64,000 nt of DNA from Candidatus Melainabacteria bacterium MEL.A1 (GCA_001765415.1 CP017245.1:496001-560000); one strand, 5' to 3'; numbered from the stretch's first letter, positions 1 to 9,408 are shown. The notes: a model not told the origin generated them from the letters alone. Program-made: numbers and translations.

Positions 1-2
1 AA

Positions 3-995
3 GAAGTTATTGAAAATCCTCGATTTACCGCAGAAGAATTTGAACATTCGAAAAATTTAATCAAAGAAACCATTAAAAATTCTGACAAATCTGCTTTTGA
101 CAAACTAGATTCCGAATTGTATAAAGGATTGCCGGATGGCGTTTCTAAGGAAGAAATGCTAAAAGATTTGGATATTCTTACTCTTGATGACGTAAAAAAA
201 CTATATTCTCACCTAATCAACAATGGAAAAGGAGAAATAGTTGTATCTGCTCCGTTTGACAAAAAACCGGAATTAAAAAATACAATTTTCAATAATTTTG
301 GAAAATTCAGACCAGTAAAAGACTTTAGCCCTGTTTTGATTGAGGACATCTATTCCCCTATTGAAAAAACTAAGGTTTTAATAGATACAGATTTCAAAAA
401 CCAAGCAGAAATCGTAGAAGCATTCAAATTCAGAATTAACCAAAACTCAAAAGATAGAGTAGCAATAGCTCTTTTGAACACTATTTTAGGTGGAAACCCA
501 TCATCAAGATTGTTTATGGATTTGCGCGAAAAAGAAAAACTTGCATATCACGTAAAATCAAATTACGAAACAAATAACAATATCGGAGTTTTCACTTTAA
601 AAATCGGCACTACAACCGACAACAAAGAAACAGGAGAACAAAGTTTTGACAATATTCAAAAGTCAATTGATGGGTTTAACCATCACATTGAAAACATCAA
701 GTCAAATAAAGTTACTGACGAAGAATTGAATAACGCCAAATTAAGCCTAAAAAACAAAATCCTAAACTCTGTTCATTCTCCGGAAGGTAAAATTGCAAGC
801 CTTTCAAGTGGAATGGTTTCAGTTTATGGAATAAACAAAACAAACAAACTTTTTGAAGAAATAGACAATATAACCACAGACGATATCTATAACACAGCGA
901 ACTACATCTTTTCCGGTAAACCGGTATATTCTATTCTTGCCACTCAAGACAGTTTAGATGCAAACAAAGATTATCTCGCAACATTAGAACAATAA
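3..995 (+). CDS. M16 (insulinase-like) peptidase, C-terminal part, truncated by window start
   Basis: The frame is open from the first bases of the window, so the gene begins upstream; the TTG at 117 is not a real start. The visible part is the second half of an M16B zinc-peptidase-family protein. It contains the typical stretch with LNTILGGNPSSRLFMDLRE followed by KLAYHV, which in this family precedes the second alpha/beta subdomain. The HxxEH zinc motif would lie in the missing N-terminal half, so catalytic competence cannot be judged. M16B proteins degrade peptides or process precursors and often occur as tandem active/inactive pairs. The stop is followed after one base by the convergent stop of the next gene. 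Family confident, specific role unknown. Confidence 0.85.
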   Translation, partial: EVIENPRFTAEEFEHSKNLIKETIKNSDKSAFDKLDSELYKGLPDGVSKEEMLKDLDILTLDDVKKLYSHLINNGKGEIVVSAPFDKKPELKNTIFNNFGKFRPVKDFSPVLIEDIYSPIEKTKVLIDTDFKNQAEIVEAFKFRINQNSKDRVAIALLNTILGGNPSSRLFMDLREKEKLAYHVKSNYETNNNIGVFTLKIGTTTDNKETGEQSFDNIQKSIDGFNHHIENIKSNKVTDEELNNAKLSLKNKILNSVHSPEGKIASLSSGMVSVYGINKTNKLFEEIDNITTDDIYNTANYIFSGKPVYSILATQDSLDANKDYLATLEQ

Positions 996-996
996 A

Positions 997-1368
997 CTAC
1001 TTTACAGAATAGTTTATGGTAGACATTACGCCATTTCTTCTATAAACAAAATCAATCGGCACTTTTACATCTGTTCCGCAAGCATCTACTGTCCATTCTT
1101 CGGTCCAAGTTCCGCCAACCTTACGTCCAAATTGGTTAAGCTTCACATCGGTAGGTTCTTTTGTTACTTCGGTATTAGTAACCTTGAAATTTCGGCAACC
1201 TTTATTCTTTTGTGCTACACGTGAAAACACATAACACAAAGTATTACCTTGAGTTTTTTTATCTGCAATTGAAGCTCCGGGTAATGGCAACTTCATACCT
1301 AAATAACTTGCGGCACTACAAGACAATCCGATTAATAATGTACATAAAATTATAAAACTTTTTTTCAT
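997..1368 (-). CDS. small secreted protein of unknown function
   Basis: 123 residues. The N-terminus has two Lys followed by a hydrophobic stretch (about residues 4-18) ending in LSCSAAS, so this is an exported protein. The Cys at 17 could be a weak lipobox, but the -3 residue is Gly, so ordinary signal peptidase I cleavage is equally possible. The mature part has further Cys (near residues 45, 58 and 97) and no recognisable domain. It is convergent with the M16 gene and lies downstream of gap, separated from it by a terminator, so it is probably transcribed alone. Function unknown. Confidence 0.6.
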   Translation of the reverse strand: MKKSFIILCTLLIGLSCSAASYLGMKLPLPGASIADKKTQGNTLCYVFSRVAQKNKGCRNFKVTNTEVTKEPTDVKLNQFGRKVGGTWTEEWTVDACGTDVKVPIDFVYRRNGVMSTINYSVK

Positions 1369-1419
1369 ATCAAAATCCTCAATATCATATATTATCCACT
1401 ATTTTAACATTTTTTGCAT

Positions 1420-1451
1420 AAAAAAACAAGCCTGAAATAAATCAGACTTGT
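1420..1451 (-). terminator. intrinsic terminator of gap
   Basis: ACAAGCCTGA (1426-1435) pairs with TCAGACTTGT (1442-1451) with one G-U wobble. On the minus strand the stem is followed by a run of seven U (1426 back to 1420). It sits 30 bp past the gap stop codon. Confidence 0.8.
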
Positions 1452-1480
1452 TTTTCGATTATTTCAAAATTATAAATCAA

Positions 1481-2512
<1,032 letters not shown>

Positions 2513-2588
2513 TCACAAAATTTTTATACCATTAACAAAAAAACTAATCAAGTGGGCATGGTCATTTGAAACATTAAGAAATAATTAA

Positions 2589-3278
2589 TTATTTCCAAGG
2601 ATAATCATTCTTTATTTCCCAACCATCTTTTTCTATCATTGCAGCACACCACATTCCTCTACCATCACTATTACATTGATAATTATGTCTACTAGGACCA
2701 TTGTGTAAAGTCTCTCTATCTCGGATAATATCCACTGTTTCACCATCATCCCACTTGAATGTTTGTACGCCATTATGCGTTACACTAAAGGCAAAAACAT
2801 CAACTCCAATTCTATTTGGTTTTTTAAAACCATTTAAGTCCACCAAAACAGTCTGTCTTGTAGTAGTTAAATTTGACAATGTGTCCATTATAATCTGAGA
2901 ACCAGAAGCAAGCGTAAAAATTTTACCGGAGTCATATAAACTAGTAAAAGAAACTTCTTCTTCACCTGATGCTCTTATGTAAACAACGCCAGCTTTTTTG
3001 GCATCTTCTACTTTTTGAGAACCCATTTTAATAAAATTACTTAAATATGTGTTAAAAAATTCTTCACAAGTTAATGAATAGTCCCAATTTTTCATATCAC
3101 CATTTTGTACAACACTCATTTGAGCAGCTTGCGATAGCTCAGAATATACTTTTTTCAACTGAGCAACTGTCTGTTTCTTTCTATAATTTGTAATTAAAGA
3201 TGGCAGAGTTAGAGCTGCAACTACCCCGATAATTCCCAATGTTATTAATACTTCAGCCAAAGTAAAACCTTTTTTCAT
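2589..3278 (-). CDS. type IV pilin-like protein with ordinary short leader
   Basis: 229 residues. It starts MKKG followed by FTLAEVLITLGIIGVVAA, a class III prepilin leader: cleavage is expected after Gly4, and Glu at +5 of the mature protein is present. One N-terminal hydrophobic helix is followed by a globular domain. The C-terminal half holds the signature VDLNG..KPNRIGVDVF, shared with the pilin-like genes at 16.9, 28.7, 37.8 and 61.3 kb. The end, DGWEIKNDYPWK, matches the gene at 45.9 kb. SD AAGGAG lies 5-10 bases before the ATG. Unlike five of its paralogues it has no inserted repeat DNA, so it is a useful reference for the intact architecture. Whether it is a minor pilin, pseudopilin or adhesin cannot be told. 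Confidence 0.85.
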   Translation of the reverse strand: MKKGFTLAEVLITLGIIGVVAALTLPSLITNYRKKQTVAQLKKVYSELSQAAQMSVVQNGDMKNWDYSLTCEEFFNTYLSNFIKMGSQKVEDAKKAGVVYIRASGEEEVSFTSLYDSGKIFTLASGSQIIMDTLSNLTTTRQTVLVDLNGFKKPNRIGVDVFAFSVTHNGVQTFKWDDGETVDIIRDRETLHNGPSRHNYQCNSDGRGMWCAAMIEKDGWEIKNDYPWK

Positions 3279-3392
3279 ATTTTCTCCTTAAACTATTAAA
3301 CAATTTTACAATAATATTATACATATATACAATATTATTAGATGTTTGTCAAACATAGAACAGATTTAGAGATAAAATGATAAACTCAATTT

Positions 3393-3596
3393 ATGATTAA
3401 AAATAAATTATCCGAAATGATGGGAATTAGAAGAATGAATATGGCAGAAACCGCACGAATTGCAGGTCTTAACCATATTACAGTATTTAGAATTTACCAT
3501 GATAAAACCAAAACAATAGAACTTGAAACTATAAATAAGTTGTGTTATGCTCTCGATTGTAGAATACAGGATATATTCGAATATATCCCAGACTAG
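3393..3596 (+). CDS. small Cro/CI-type helix-turn-helix protein
   Basis: 67 residues. Residues 12-60 form a Cro/CI-like HTH: MAETARIAGLNHITVFRIYH is the helix-turn-helix, followed by helices ending in NKLCYALDCRIQDIFEY. This is the usual single-domain transcriptional regulator. No toxin partner is obvious. The next gene starts 11 bp downstream on the same strand, so the two are probably cotranscribed. There is no strong SD in front of the ATG. Target unknown; autoregulation is common for this type. Confidence 0.8.
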   Translation: MIKNKLSEMMGIRRMNMAETARIAGLNHITVFRIYHDKTKTIELETINKLCYALDCRIQDIFEYIPD

Positions 3597-3607
3597 GGAA
3601 AAATATT

Positions 3608-3937
3608 ATGAAAATAGCAAACATCACTTATGGTCAACATTTTTACGGAAACAAACAAAACCAAAAGAACGGATTTTTAGACAATTTGCATTCACACGTT
3701 AAAAATTCTGCTGATATGACAGACACCATTTTGGTTTCTCGCACAATTTTCAAAGGCTACTTGGGAATTATGACGGGAACAACATTGGTTACATTAGGCG
3801 GTTTAGTAAACAAAGAAAAGCATCCAAAATTATTTAAAGGCACAATGGCGACCGGACTTTTAACTTCATTATACGGAACTTGGGCATTTGTAAGACCATT
3901 CATCATAAAAGATGCCAAAGGCGTAGCAACAAAATAA
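3608..3937 (+). CDS. small membrane protein of unknown function
   Basis: 109 residues. The N-terminus (ITYGQHFYGNKQ) resembles the small lineage-type proteins with an aromatic-Gly motif near the start that recur in this window. Two hydrophobic segments follow, at about residues 50-70 (YLGIMTGTTLVTLGGLV) and 80-98 (GTMATGLLTSLYGTWAFV), suggesting a two-pass membrane hairpin. It lies 11 bp after the HTH gene, in a likely operon. A GC-rich inverted repeat follows the stop. No known family recognised. Confidence 0.6.
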   Translation: MKIANITYGQHFYGNKQNQKNGFLDNLHSHVKNSADMTDTILVSRTIFKGYLGIMTGTTLVTLGGLVNKEKHPKLFKGTMATGLLTSLYGTWAFVRPFIIKDAKGVATK

Positions 3938-3950
3938 TAATTTTAAACTC

Positions 3951-3985
3951 AATCCCCCTTCTATTCCCCCTTTACAAGGGGGATT
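3951..3985. repeat. C/G-rich inverted repeat, possible terminator
   Basis: AATCCCCCTT (3951-3960) is perfectly complementary to AAGGGGGATT (3976-3985), with a 15-base spacer that itself contains a partial repeat of the left arm. It follows the HTH/membrane-protein pair. No U-run follows, so it may be a mobile palindromic repeat rather than a simple terminator. Confidence 0.55.
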
Positions 3986-4078
3986 AAGTGTTGGTTCAGC
4001 TACATTATATTAAAATAATTTAACCCTAATTCATTCCAACTTTACAAGCAGAATTTGGTATGGTATAAAGACAAAAAA

Positions 4079-4120
4079 CCTCCCTTGTAAAGGGAGGGGA
4101 ACCGCTTGCGGTGGAAGGAT
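4079..4120 (+). repeat. double-hairpin palindromic repeat carrying the SD of the DUF559 gene
   Basis: CCTCCCTT (4079-4086) pairs with AAGGGAGG (4090-4097), and ACCGC (4101-4105) pairs with GCGGT (4108-4112). The tail GGAAGGA (4113-4119) lies eight bases before the ATG at 4128 and is the natural Shine-Dalgarno of the nuclease gene. Related sequences in inverted orientation, without a nuclease gene, occur at 18373-18417 and 29840-29884. Confidence 0.7.
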
Positions 4121-4127
4121 TATTTAT

Positions 4128-4484
4128 ATGTATAACCACAACAAAAAGTTAACTCCTTTAGCCAAAACTCTCCGAAAAAATATGACTAAAGAAGAAAATA
4201 AACTCTGGTATCAATATTTACGACAATATCCAATACGTTTTTTACGTCAAAAAGTAATCAACAATTACATTGTAGATTTTTACTGCTCAAAAGTTAAATT
4301 AATCATAGAACTAGATGGTGGTCAACATTACGAAACTACCGGAATAAATAAAGATAAAAATAGAGATTTTGAATTATCACAACTTGGCTACAAAATATTA
4401 AGATTTTCAAACCTTGATATTAATTCAAATTTTGAAGGAGTTTGCGAAACCATTAATTCAACTATCAAAACTCTACTGTGCTGA
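4128..4484 (+). CDS. DUF559 family endonuclease-like protein
   Basis: 118 residues, typical of stand-alone DUF559 proteins. The family has a PD-(D/E)XK / very-short-patch-repair-like fold. Visible family features are LRKNMTKEENKLWYQYLR, then FLRQKVINNYIVDFYC, the putative catalytic VDFYC..KLIIELDGGQHY, and the C-terminal GYKILRF. The candidate metal-binding acids are D in VDFYC and E/D in IELDGG. Its SD lies inside a palindromic repeat (4079-4120), an arrangement that suggests the repeat and gene spread together. The last 12 bp overlap the 3' end of convergent radA. Biological role of the family is not established. Confidence 0.85.
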   Translation: MYNHNKKLTPLAKTLRKNMTKEENKLWYQYLRQYPIRFLRQKVINNYIVDFYCSKVKLIIELDGGQHYETTGINKDKNRDFELSQLGYKILRFSNLDINSNFEGVCETINSTIKTLLC

Positions 4485-5846
4485 AACACAAGCAGCGATT
4501 GCATCCATTAATCGTTTTACAGGAACAATTTCTATTCTCTTATCTTCAATTTTGTTTGCAAATGGAACAATTGCCTTCTTAAATCCCGACATTACCGCTT
4601 CATTCAATCTCTTTTCAATATTATTCACCGGATGAATTTCTCCTGACAACCCTATTTCTCCAATAATAACAGTTTGCGGATCAACAACAACATCCCTTGC
4701 GCAAGTCGCAACCGCTAATGCAATTCCCAAATCTGCCGAAGGCTCTGAAACATCTATTCCACCCATAACATTCACATAAACATCCTGCTTAGAAAGATTT
4801 AATCCAACCCTTTTTTCTAAAACCGCCAAAATTTGCAAAACCCTGCTTGTGTCAACACCATTCGTAACCCTTCTCGGAGTAGGGTAAGGCGTTGTCCCGA
4901 CAAGAGCCTGAATTTCAACCAACAAAGGGCGAGTACCCTCATTAGTCACGATAATCGCACTACCTGGAGCAGCAACCTGAGAGCGTTCGTTCAAAAATAA
5001 TTCGTTCGGATTTTTAACCTCATGAAGCCCATCAGTGTGCATTTCAAAAATTCCAACCTCAGACGTATTTCCAAACCTGTTTTTCATAGAACGCAACATT
5101 CTATAAGATTTATATTTATCACCCTCAAAATAAATAACAGTATCAACCATATGTTCCAAAACCTTTGGACCGGCAATATTTCCCTCTTTTGTAACATGAC
5201 CGATAACGATTACGGTAATATTTTTGGATTTGGCAATGTGCATCAAAAGATTTGTGCATTCCCTAATCTGAGAAACACTACCCGCAGAACTTGCTATATT
5301 TTGAGAATAAATAGCCTGAATACTGTCTATTACAACCACATCCGGCATAATTTCTTCAATCTGCGATTTTATACTTTCCATTGACGTTTGCGGATAAACA
5401 TACAACATACCAGAATTTATAGAAAGTCTTTGTGCTCTTAATTTTAATTGACTTGCGCTTTCTTCCGCTGAAACATATAAAACTTTTTTGTTATTTTTGC
5501 ACAATTCTCCACTTGTTTGCAAAAGAATTGTAGATTTTCCAATTCCGGGATCACCAGCAATCAAAACCAAAGATCCTTGAACAAGCCCACCGCCCAAAAT
5601 TCTGTCAAACTCAGAAATATTTGTAGAGACTCGAACTTCTTCACCAATGTGAATATCTTTCAACAATTCTGGTTTTTCTGTATTAATAAATTCGTCATGA
5701 GCTGATGTTTGTTGAGGCTTTGTAACAGAAACCTGAACTTCTTCCACCAAGCTTCCCCAACTACCACATTCAGGGCATTTCCCTAAATATCCGGCTGTTT
5801 CATATCCACATTCTTGACATATCCATTTTGACTTAACTTTTGCCAT
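4473..5846 (-). CDS. radA: DNA repair protein RadA (Sms)
   Basis: 457 residues, full length. RadA is a RecA-like hexameric helicase that promotes branch migration during recombination. The N-terminal C4 zinc finger uses Cys10, 13, 24 and 27. Walker A is GDPGIGKST at 98-106, the RadA-specific KNRFG motif is at 255-259, and a Lon-protease-like C-terminal domain ends with EIHPVNNIEKRLNEA and a basic tail. The gene overlaps the DUF559 gene at its 3' end. Upstream, a hairpin (5871-5899) separates it from the secreted-protein gene on the same strand. Confidence 0.97.
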   Translation of the reverse strand: MAKVKSKWICQECGYETAGYLGKCPECGSWGSLVEEVQVSVTKPQQTSAHDEFINTEKPELLKDIHIGEEVRVSTNISEFDRILGGGLVQGSLVLIAGDPGIGKSTILLQTSGELCKNNKKVLYVSAEESASQLKLRAQRLSINSGMLYVYPQTSMESIKSQIEEIMPDVVVIDSIQAIYSQNIASSAGSVSQIRECTNLLMHIAKSKNITVIVIGHVTKEGNIAGPKVLEHMVDTVIYFEGDKYKSYRMLRSMKNRFGNTSEVGIFEMHTDGLHEVKNPNELFLNERSQVAAPGSAIIVTNEGTRPLLVEIQALVGTTPYPTPRRVTNGVDTSRVLQILAVLEKRVGLNLSKQDVYVNVMGGIDVSEPSADLGIALAVATCARDVVVDPQTVIIGEIGLSGEIHPVNNIEKRLNEAVMSGFKKAIVPFANKIEDKRIEIVPVKRLMDAIAACVSAQ

Positions 5847-5870
5847 ATCCCACCTAAAATTTTATTAAGT

Positions 5871-5899
5871 AAGCCCTCTCATAAATAACGAGAGGGCTT
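5871..5899 (-). terminator. perfect hairpin between a secreted-protein gene and radA
   Basis: AAGCCCTCTC (5871-5880) and GAGAGGGCTT (5890-5899) form a 10-bp perfect stem with a 9-base loop just past the stop of the upstream gene. The minus-strand flank is AU-rich but not a clean U-run. The U-rich flank lies on the plus side, so termination on the minus strand is likely but not certain. Confidence 0.55.
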
Positions 5900-5908
5900 A
5901 TTTTTCAA

Positions 5909-6964
5909 CTATTTTTTCAATTTGTTAATTGATGCAACATCATTTACTCTCAAAGCAAAGTAAGGTTGCTCTTTGTCTGCTTCCTGTAAGAAAATTACGA
6001 ATGTATCGTTGAAATACAATTTTCTTGGTTTTAGTGCTTGAGGAGCCAAAGACATAACTTTAGTCATAATTAAAGCTTCTGATTTCAATTTAACACCTTC
6101 GTTGTTCATTTTGAAATCAACACTTTCAACTGCTTGTTCAATTTTTATATTTGTTCCTACTATACGTTTTCCACATAGTTCATTAAAGGATTTCAACTTG
6201 AATAAGCTAATATTAGGAATTTTTAACTCATCTTTCTCTGCAAAACCGGAAAAATCTTTGTACTCACTTTGTTTTGCCTTCATATCTGCGTACAATTTAT
6301 CAAAAGATTTGTTGTCATTTGTTCTATACAAATAAACAACATCATCACCTTTTGTAGCCAATGCTACTGCAAAATCTTTTGGAGAGTTATAGAACAAAAC
6401 GTTTACGTTATCATATAACTGATGATTGCTTTTTGAATTAATACCGAAATATTCAACTTTTTGTTTAGAATTACCAAATTTTTCAGATTTCAATTTGTCA
6501 AATGCGTGTACAAATTGGAAATCTTTTTTCAACATAGCATAAACGGTATATTTTCCTTTTGCTTTTGTCCAATCTGCGCCATCAAGAACATCACTTGTTT
6601 CATTAAATTTTTCTTTAATAGCAGCTTCTATTGTTTTTTTCAATTCAGGCGAAGTTTCTCCATAAGTTTTGTAATATGAACTTTCATCTAACTGATCCGC
6701 TTTAAAACTTTGCGCATTCAAACCTTTTACAACATCAGGTGTTTTGCCTGTAAACAAAACTGGTCCTTTAATGACTCCATCCATCAAATCATTCCAAGCA
6801 AGTTGAAAAGTTCCAACCCACAATCTGTTTGCCTGAGCTGATTGAGATGAAAACAAAGGTAATACATCCAACGGTTGTTGCTTTTGTCTGGCTGCGAACG
6901 CAGAACTTCCAGCTACTCCGGCAATAATCATTACTGCAAGCAGTGCTATTAATTTCTTTTTCAT
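5909..6964 (-). CDS. secreted protein, weakly serpin-like at the C-terminus
   Basis: 351 residues with a clear Sec signal peptide (KKK, hydrophobic residues 4-20, cleavage near SAFA-A). The rest is soluble and Lys-rich. Residues 315-345 read RKLYFNDTFVIFLQEADKEQ then PYFALRVND. This resembles the closing strands of the serpin fold (F.. .PF.F.I.. ... F.G.V.), and the N-terminal ANRLWVGTFQLAW could match the serpin helix A region. The reactive-centre hinge is not obvious, so serpin membership is only a suggestion. SD GAGAAAG precedes the ATG. It is 15 bp downstream of the 6980-7369 gene on the same strand, so it may belong to the operon starting with the BlaI-type regulator. Confidence 0.5.
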   Translation of the reverse strand: MKKKLIALLAVMIIAGVAGSSAFAARQKQQPLDVLPLFSSQSAQANRLWVGTFQLAWNDLMDGVIKGPVLFTGKTPDVVKGLNAQSFKADQLDESSYYKTYGETSPELKKTIEAAIKEKFNETSDVLDGADWTKAKGKYTVYAMLKKDFQFVHAFDKLKSEKFGNSKQKVEYFGINSKSNHQLYDNVNVLFYNSPKDFAVALATKGDDVVYLYRTNDNKSFDKLYADMKAKQSEYKDFSGFAEKDELKIPNISLFKLKSFNELCGKRIVGTNIKIEQAVESVDFKMNNEGVKLKSEALIMTKVMSLAPQALKPRKLYFNDTFVIFLQEADKEQPYFALRVNDVASINKLKK

Positions 6965-6979
6965 TCTTTCTCCTTATTA

Positions 6980-7369
6980 CTACTTTATTTTTACTTCTGA
7001 ATTTCCCTTTACATTAAGGAATTTCCAAAACCCTTTAAAGAAACCTTTTGCGTTTCCTTCATGGGGTATATTAGCACAAGTATAATATTTTTCATAGTTT
7101 TGAATAATATTTTCCGGCACATCTTCCCCTCGTTCAAGAAGATTAGAAATAAATTCCAAATAATCATCTTGTTCTTCTCGATACAATTCATCCCTTGCTC
7201 TCAAATCTTCATCTGCTTCATAATGGACAAGCGCATGAAAAGCAGCTTGAATACTTTTATCTTCAGTATCTTTAGGGAAATTTAAAATTGCTTCCCTTAC
7301 ACACAAACGAGAAATTAACACCTGCCTGATAAGAGCGGCAACAAATCTTCTATCTTCAAAAACACTCAT
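6980..7369 (-). CDS. hypothetical acidic helical protein
   Basis: 129 residues, mostly alpha-helical by composition, with many Glu/Asp in the middle (YEADEDLRARDELYREEQDD) and a basic C-terminus (NVKGNSEVKIK). No signal peptide or membrane segment. One base separates it from the stop of the upstream BlaI-type regulator, so the two are translationally linked. The secreted-protein gene follows after 15 bp. No family recognised. Confidence 0.6.
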   Translation of the reverse strand: MSVFEDRRFVAALIRQVLISRLCVREAILNFPKDTEDKSIQAAFHALVHYEADEDLRARDELYREEQDDYLEFISNLLERGEDVPENIIQNYEKYYTCANIPHEGNAKGFFKGFWKFLNVKGNSEVKIK

Positions 7370-7370
7370 A

Positions 7371-7712
7371 CTACACTAAAATATTTTCAGAATTTCTTTC
7401 GATAAATCTAATCATATCAGAACAACTGCCATCAAAAAACTGTTCTGCAACAGTTTTAACCGCATCTAGTGCCATTTCTTCTTTATTCATAGCAGCTTTG
7501 TAGAAGAATTTTTTACCAACTTTATAACGAACAAGAATGGCTTTTACAGTCAATCTGTCCATAACTGTTTTAATTGTTGTATAAGCACGTTCAATACCGT
7601 TAGCAGACAAATCATCAACAATATCTTGAATAGAAACATCTCTATCCTCATTATCCTTTGTCAAAGACCAAAATGAGTTTAAAATATCAATTTCTAATTT
7701 ACCGCACACCAT
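7371..7712 (-). CDS. BlaI/MecI/CopY-type winged-helix repressor
   Basis: 113 residues, slightly short for the family. The winged helix spans about residues 4-75: LEIDILNSFW matches the first helix, VSIQDIVDDLS and RAYTTIKTVMDRLTVKAILVR give the recognition helix and following strand, and KKFFYKAA is the wing. The C-terminal dimerisation helix VKTVAEQFFDG..DMIRFIE is present. No BlaR-type sensor protease lies next door. It heads a likely three-gene minus-strand operon (regulator, acidic protein, secreted protein), so an envelope-related regulon is plausible but unproven. Confidence 0.85.
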   Translation of the reverse strand: MVCGKLEIDILNSFWSLTKDNEDRDVSIQDIVDDLSANGIERAYTTIKTVMDRLTVKAILVRYKVGKKFFYKAAMNKEEMALDAVKTVAEQFFDGSCSDMIRFIERNSENILV

Positions 7713-7800
7713 ACGTTCCTCTACTTTCTTTTCTACTAACTACTAACATTGTAACATAAAACAATTTTATTTCAAGCTCATTGTACAAAAAACGTTACAA

Positions 7801-8958
7801 TTACCTTATATCAAGAAGATCTTCCTCTTTTTTGAAGTTTGTTTTTTTCTTTCTCAAATTCTGATTTTTCTTTTTAGTTTTTTCAGAAACATTTCTGTAA
7901 GCGTTATCAATGGAAATCTTTGTCAATGCAGTGCCTTTCCTTCTATCATAAAAAGTTAACCAAAAATTTCTATTGACATTATCTACCGCAAAAGAAACTC
8001 TACCTGCGAATTTATCTCCCGGTCGAATTTGTTTAAACATCAATTTTGTATCACCAAAAATAGATGGTCTGAAAACAGAATTATAATCATTAACCAGTGC
8101 CATATCTAAACCTGAAAAAGTTTTGTCTGACATATTTGAAATCATGACGGTTAAAGTAATTGTATTAACCTCTCCAAAAGGATCTTTTTCATGTTTTATA
8201 TCACTAATATGAATATCCAAGCCCGGATAAAACATTTCATGTTGCATTAAAGCACTTTCCTTATAAACCGGAAGTTCTACAGACGTGTTGATTTTAACTC
8301 TAATTTGGTCACCAGGAGCAATCAAAACATCACTCCCCTTTCTAATCAAAGCCATACCTAAACCAATAGCACCTCCAACAGCAGCACCACCTGCTATAGT
8401 ATAACCCTGAGATGCAATCGCAGCTTCCAATCCCAACCAATTTAGAGCTAGAAAACTTCCCATTGCACCACCTGCAACAGTATAACCAACATCTTGAACT
8501 ACTATTTTTGAAGCCTCTGCAACAGGATGCAATTTTGTTGACATTTTTCCTTCAATCGGAATTTCCCGCCCATCAGGAGTAACAAGATAATCAAAATCAA
8601 GATTAATCCAAGCTTGCCTTCCCATTCTCTTTGCATCACCGGTTTGAGTAATTTTTCCGTGTGCAATTGTTCCCTTTGGAATAATTACTCCTTTATCTCC
8701 CTTAACTTCATCAGTAACTTCTGCAAAAAACTCGTCACCTTCAATATTAATATTACTATCCAAAACCTGTGAAACAGTCATATTTATGACATCTTTTCTA
8801 TCAAGAGTTTCAACTTTACCGGTAAACAATTCTTGCTGAAGTTCTTTTTCATACTTTTCTGATTTTTCGGCATGACCTTGCAAAACCTCAGCTAATACCG
8901 CAGTATTTGTACCAATAAACGAAAATAATATTAATAAAGCTAACAATTTCTTCTTCAT
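7801..8958 (-). CDS. exported protein with TrbI/VirB10-like beta-barrel-type domain
   Basis: 385 residues from the ATG at 8958. An upstream in-frame ATG at 9030 would leave only 3 bp to the divergent gene and adds no signal, so the inner start is preferred. Signal peptide: KKK, hydrophobic core, cleavage near VLA-E. The region GVIIPKGTIAHGKITQTGDA through a Gly/Ala-rich stretch (AGGAAVGGAIGLGMALI) to KGSDVLIAPGDQIRVKIN resembles the TrbI/VirB10 C-terminal fold. No conjugation genes are near, so an envelope pore or scaffold role unrelated to conjugation is more likely. The C-terminus is very Lys-rich. Confidence 0.5.
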   Translation of the reverse strand: MKKKLLALLILFSFIGTNTAVLAEVLQGHAEKSEKYEKELQQELFTGKVETLDRKDVINMTVSQVLDSNINIEGDEFFAEVTDEVKGDKGVIIPKGTIAHGKITQTGDAKRMGRQAWINLDFDYLVTPDGREIPIEGKMSTKLHPVAEASKIVVQDVGYTVAGGAMGSFLALNWLGLEAAIASQGYTIAGGAAVGGAIGLGMALIRKGSDVLIAPGDQIRVKINTSVELPVYKESALMQHEMFYPGLDIHISDIKHEKDPFGEVNTITLTVMISNMSDKTFSGLDMALVNDYNSVFRPSIFGDTKLMFKQIRPGDKFAGRVSFAVDNVNRNFWLTFYDRRKGTALTKISIDNAYRNVSEKTKKKNQNLRKKKTNFKKEEDLLDIR

Positions 8959-9033
8959 AACTGAATTATACAACATACAAATAAATAATTTCAACTTGAC
9001 ATATTTTAAAACTATCTGTATTATAAACATATT

Positions 9034-9348
9034 ATGAATAAACGTTGGTATGATATTGACCCGACAGTTAGCAGAGCTGTTGCGGAATTAGAAAAGGCTG
9101 AAGAATATATTCAGGTACGCTGCGCTGATTTTATTATTAACAAATTAAAAGACATTGATTTTAATATCGAAATGTCTTTGGATGATCAATATAACTATAT
9201 TATGCGTAGATGGTATGATAAGAATATTAAAGTATCCCACGCAATGGAATACTTAAAAAATTGTCCTACGGATATCAGAAAACAACTTGCACTTGAAATC
9301 ATTGACTTCATTAAAGAGTACAAAGATTACGCAGAAAAATTAAAATAA
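9034..9348 (+). CDS. hypothetical small helical protein
   Basis: 104 residues, all-helical in appearance, no signal or membrane segment. Sequence features include two WYD motifs (residues 5-7 and 60-62). It is divergent from the TrbI-like gene and shares a short AT-rich promoter region with it. It ends before a bidirectional terminator shared with relA/spoT. No family recognised. Confidence 0.6.
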   Translation: MNKRWYDIDPTVSRAVAELEKAEEYIQVRCADFIINKLKDIDFNIEMSLDDQYNYIMRRWYDKNIKVSHAMEYLKNCPTDIRKQLALEIIDFIKEYKDYAEKLK

Positions 9349-9384
9349 CTGAAAAAACTTATAATTGTAAAAGCTTTTCAAAAG

Positions 9385-9408
9385 TCCTAAGATGATTTCT
9401 TCTTAGGA
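9385..9408. terminator. bidirectional terminator overlapping the relA/spoT stop
   Basis: TCCTAAGA (9385-9392) pairs with TCTTAGGA (9401-9408). It is followed by TTTTTG on the plus strand and by ACTTTTG on the minus strand. The relA/spoT stop codon (9387-9389) lies inside the stem. Confidence 0.7.

Noticed and set aside
117..995. TTG at 117 as the start of the M16 peptidase gene
   Set aside because: The frame is open to the window edge with family-like sequence upstream, and the TTG has no SD; the gene is truncated by the window.
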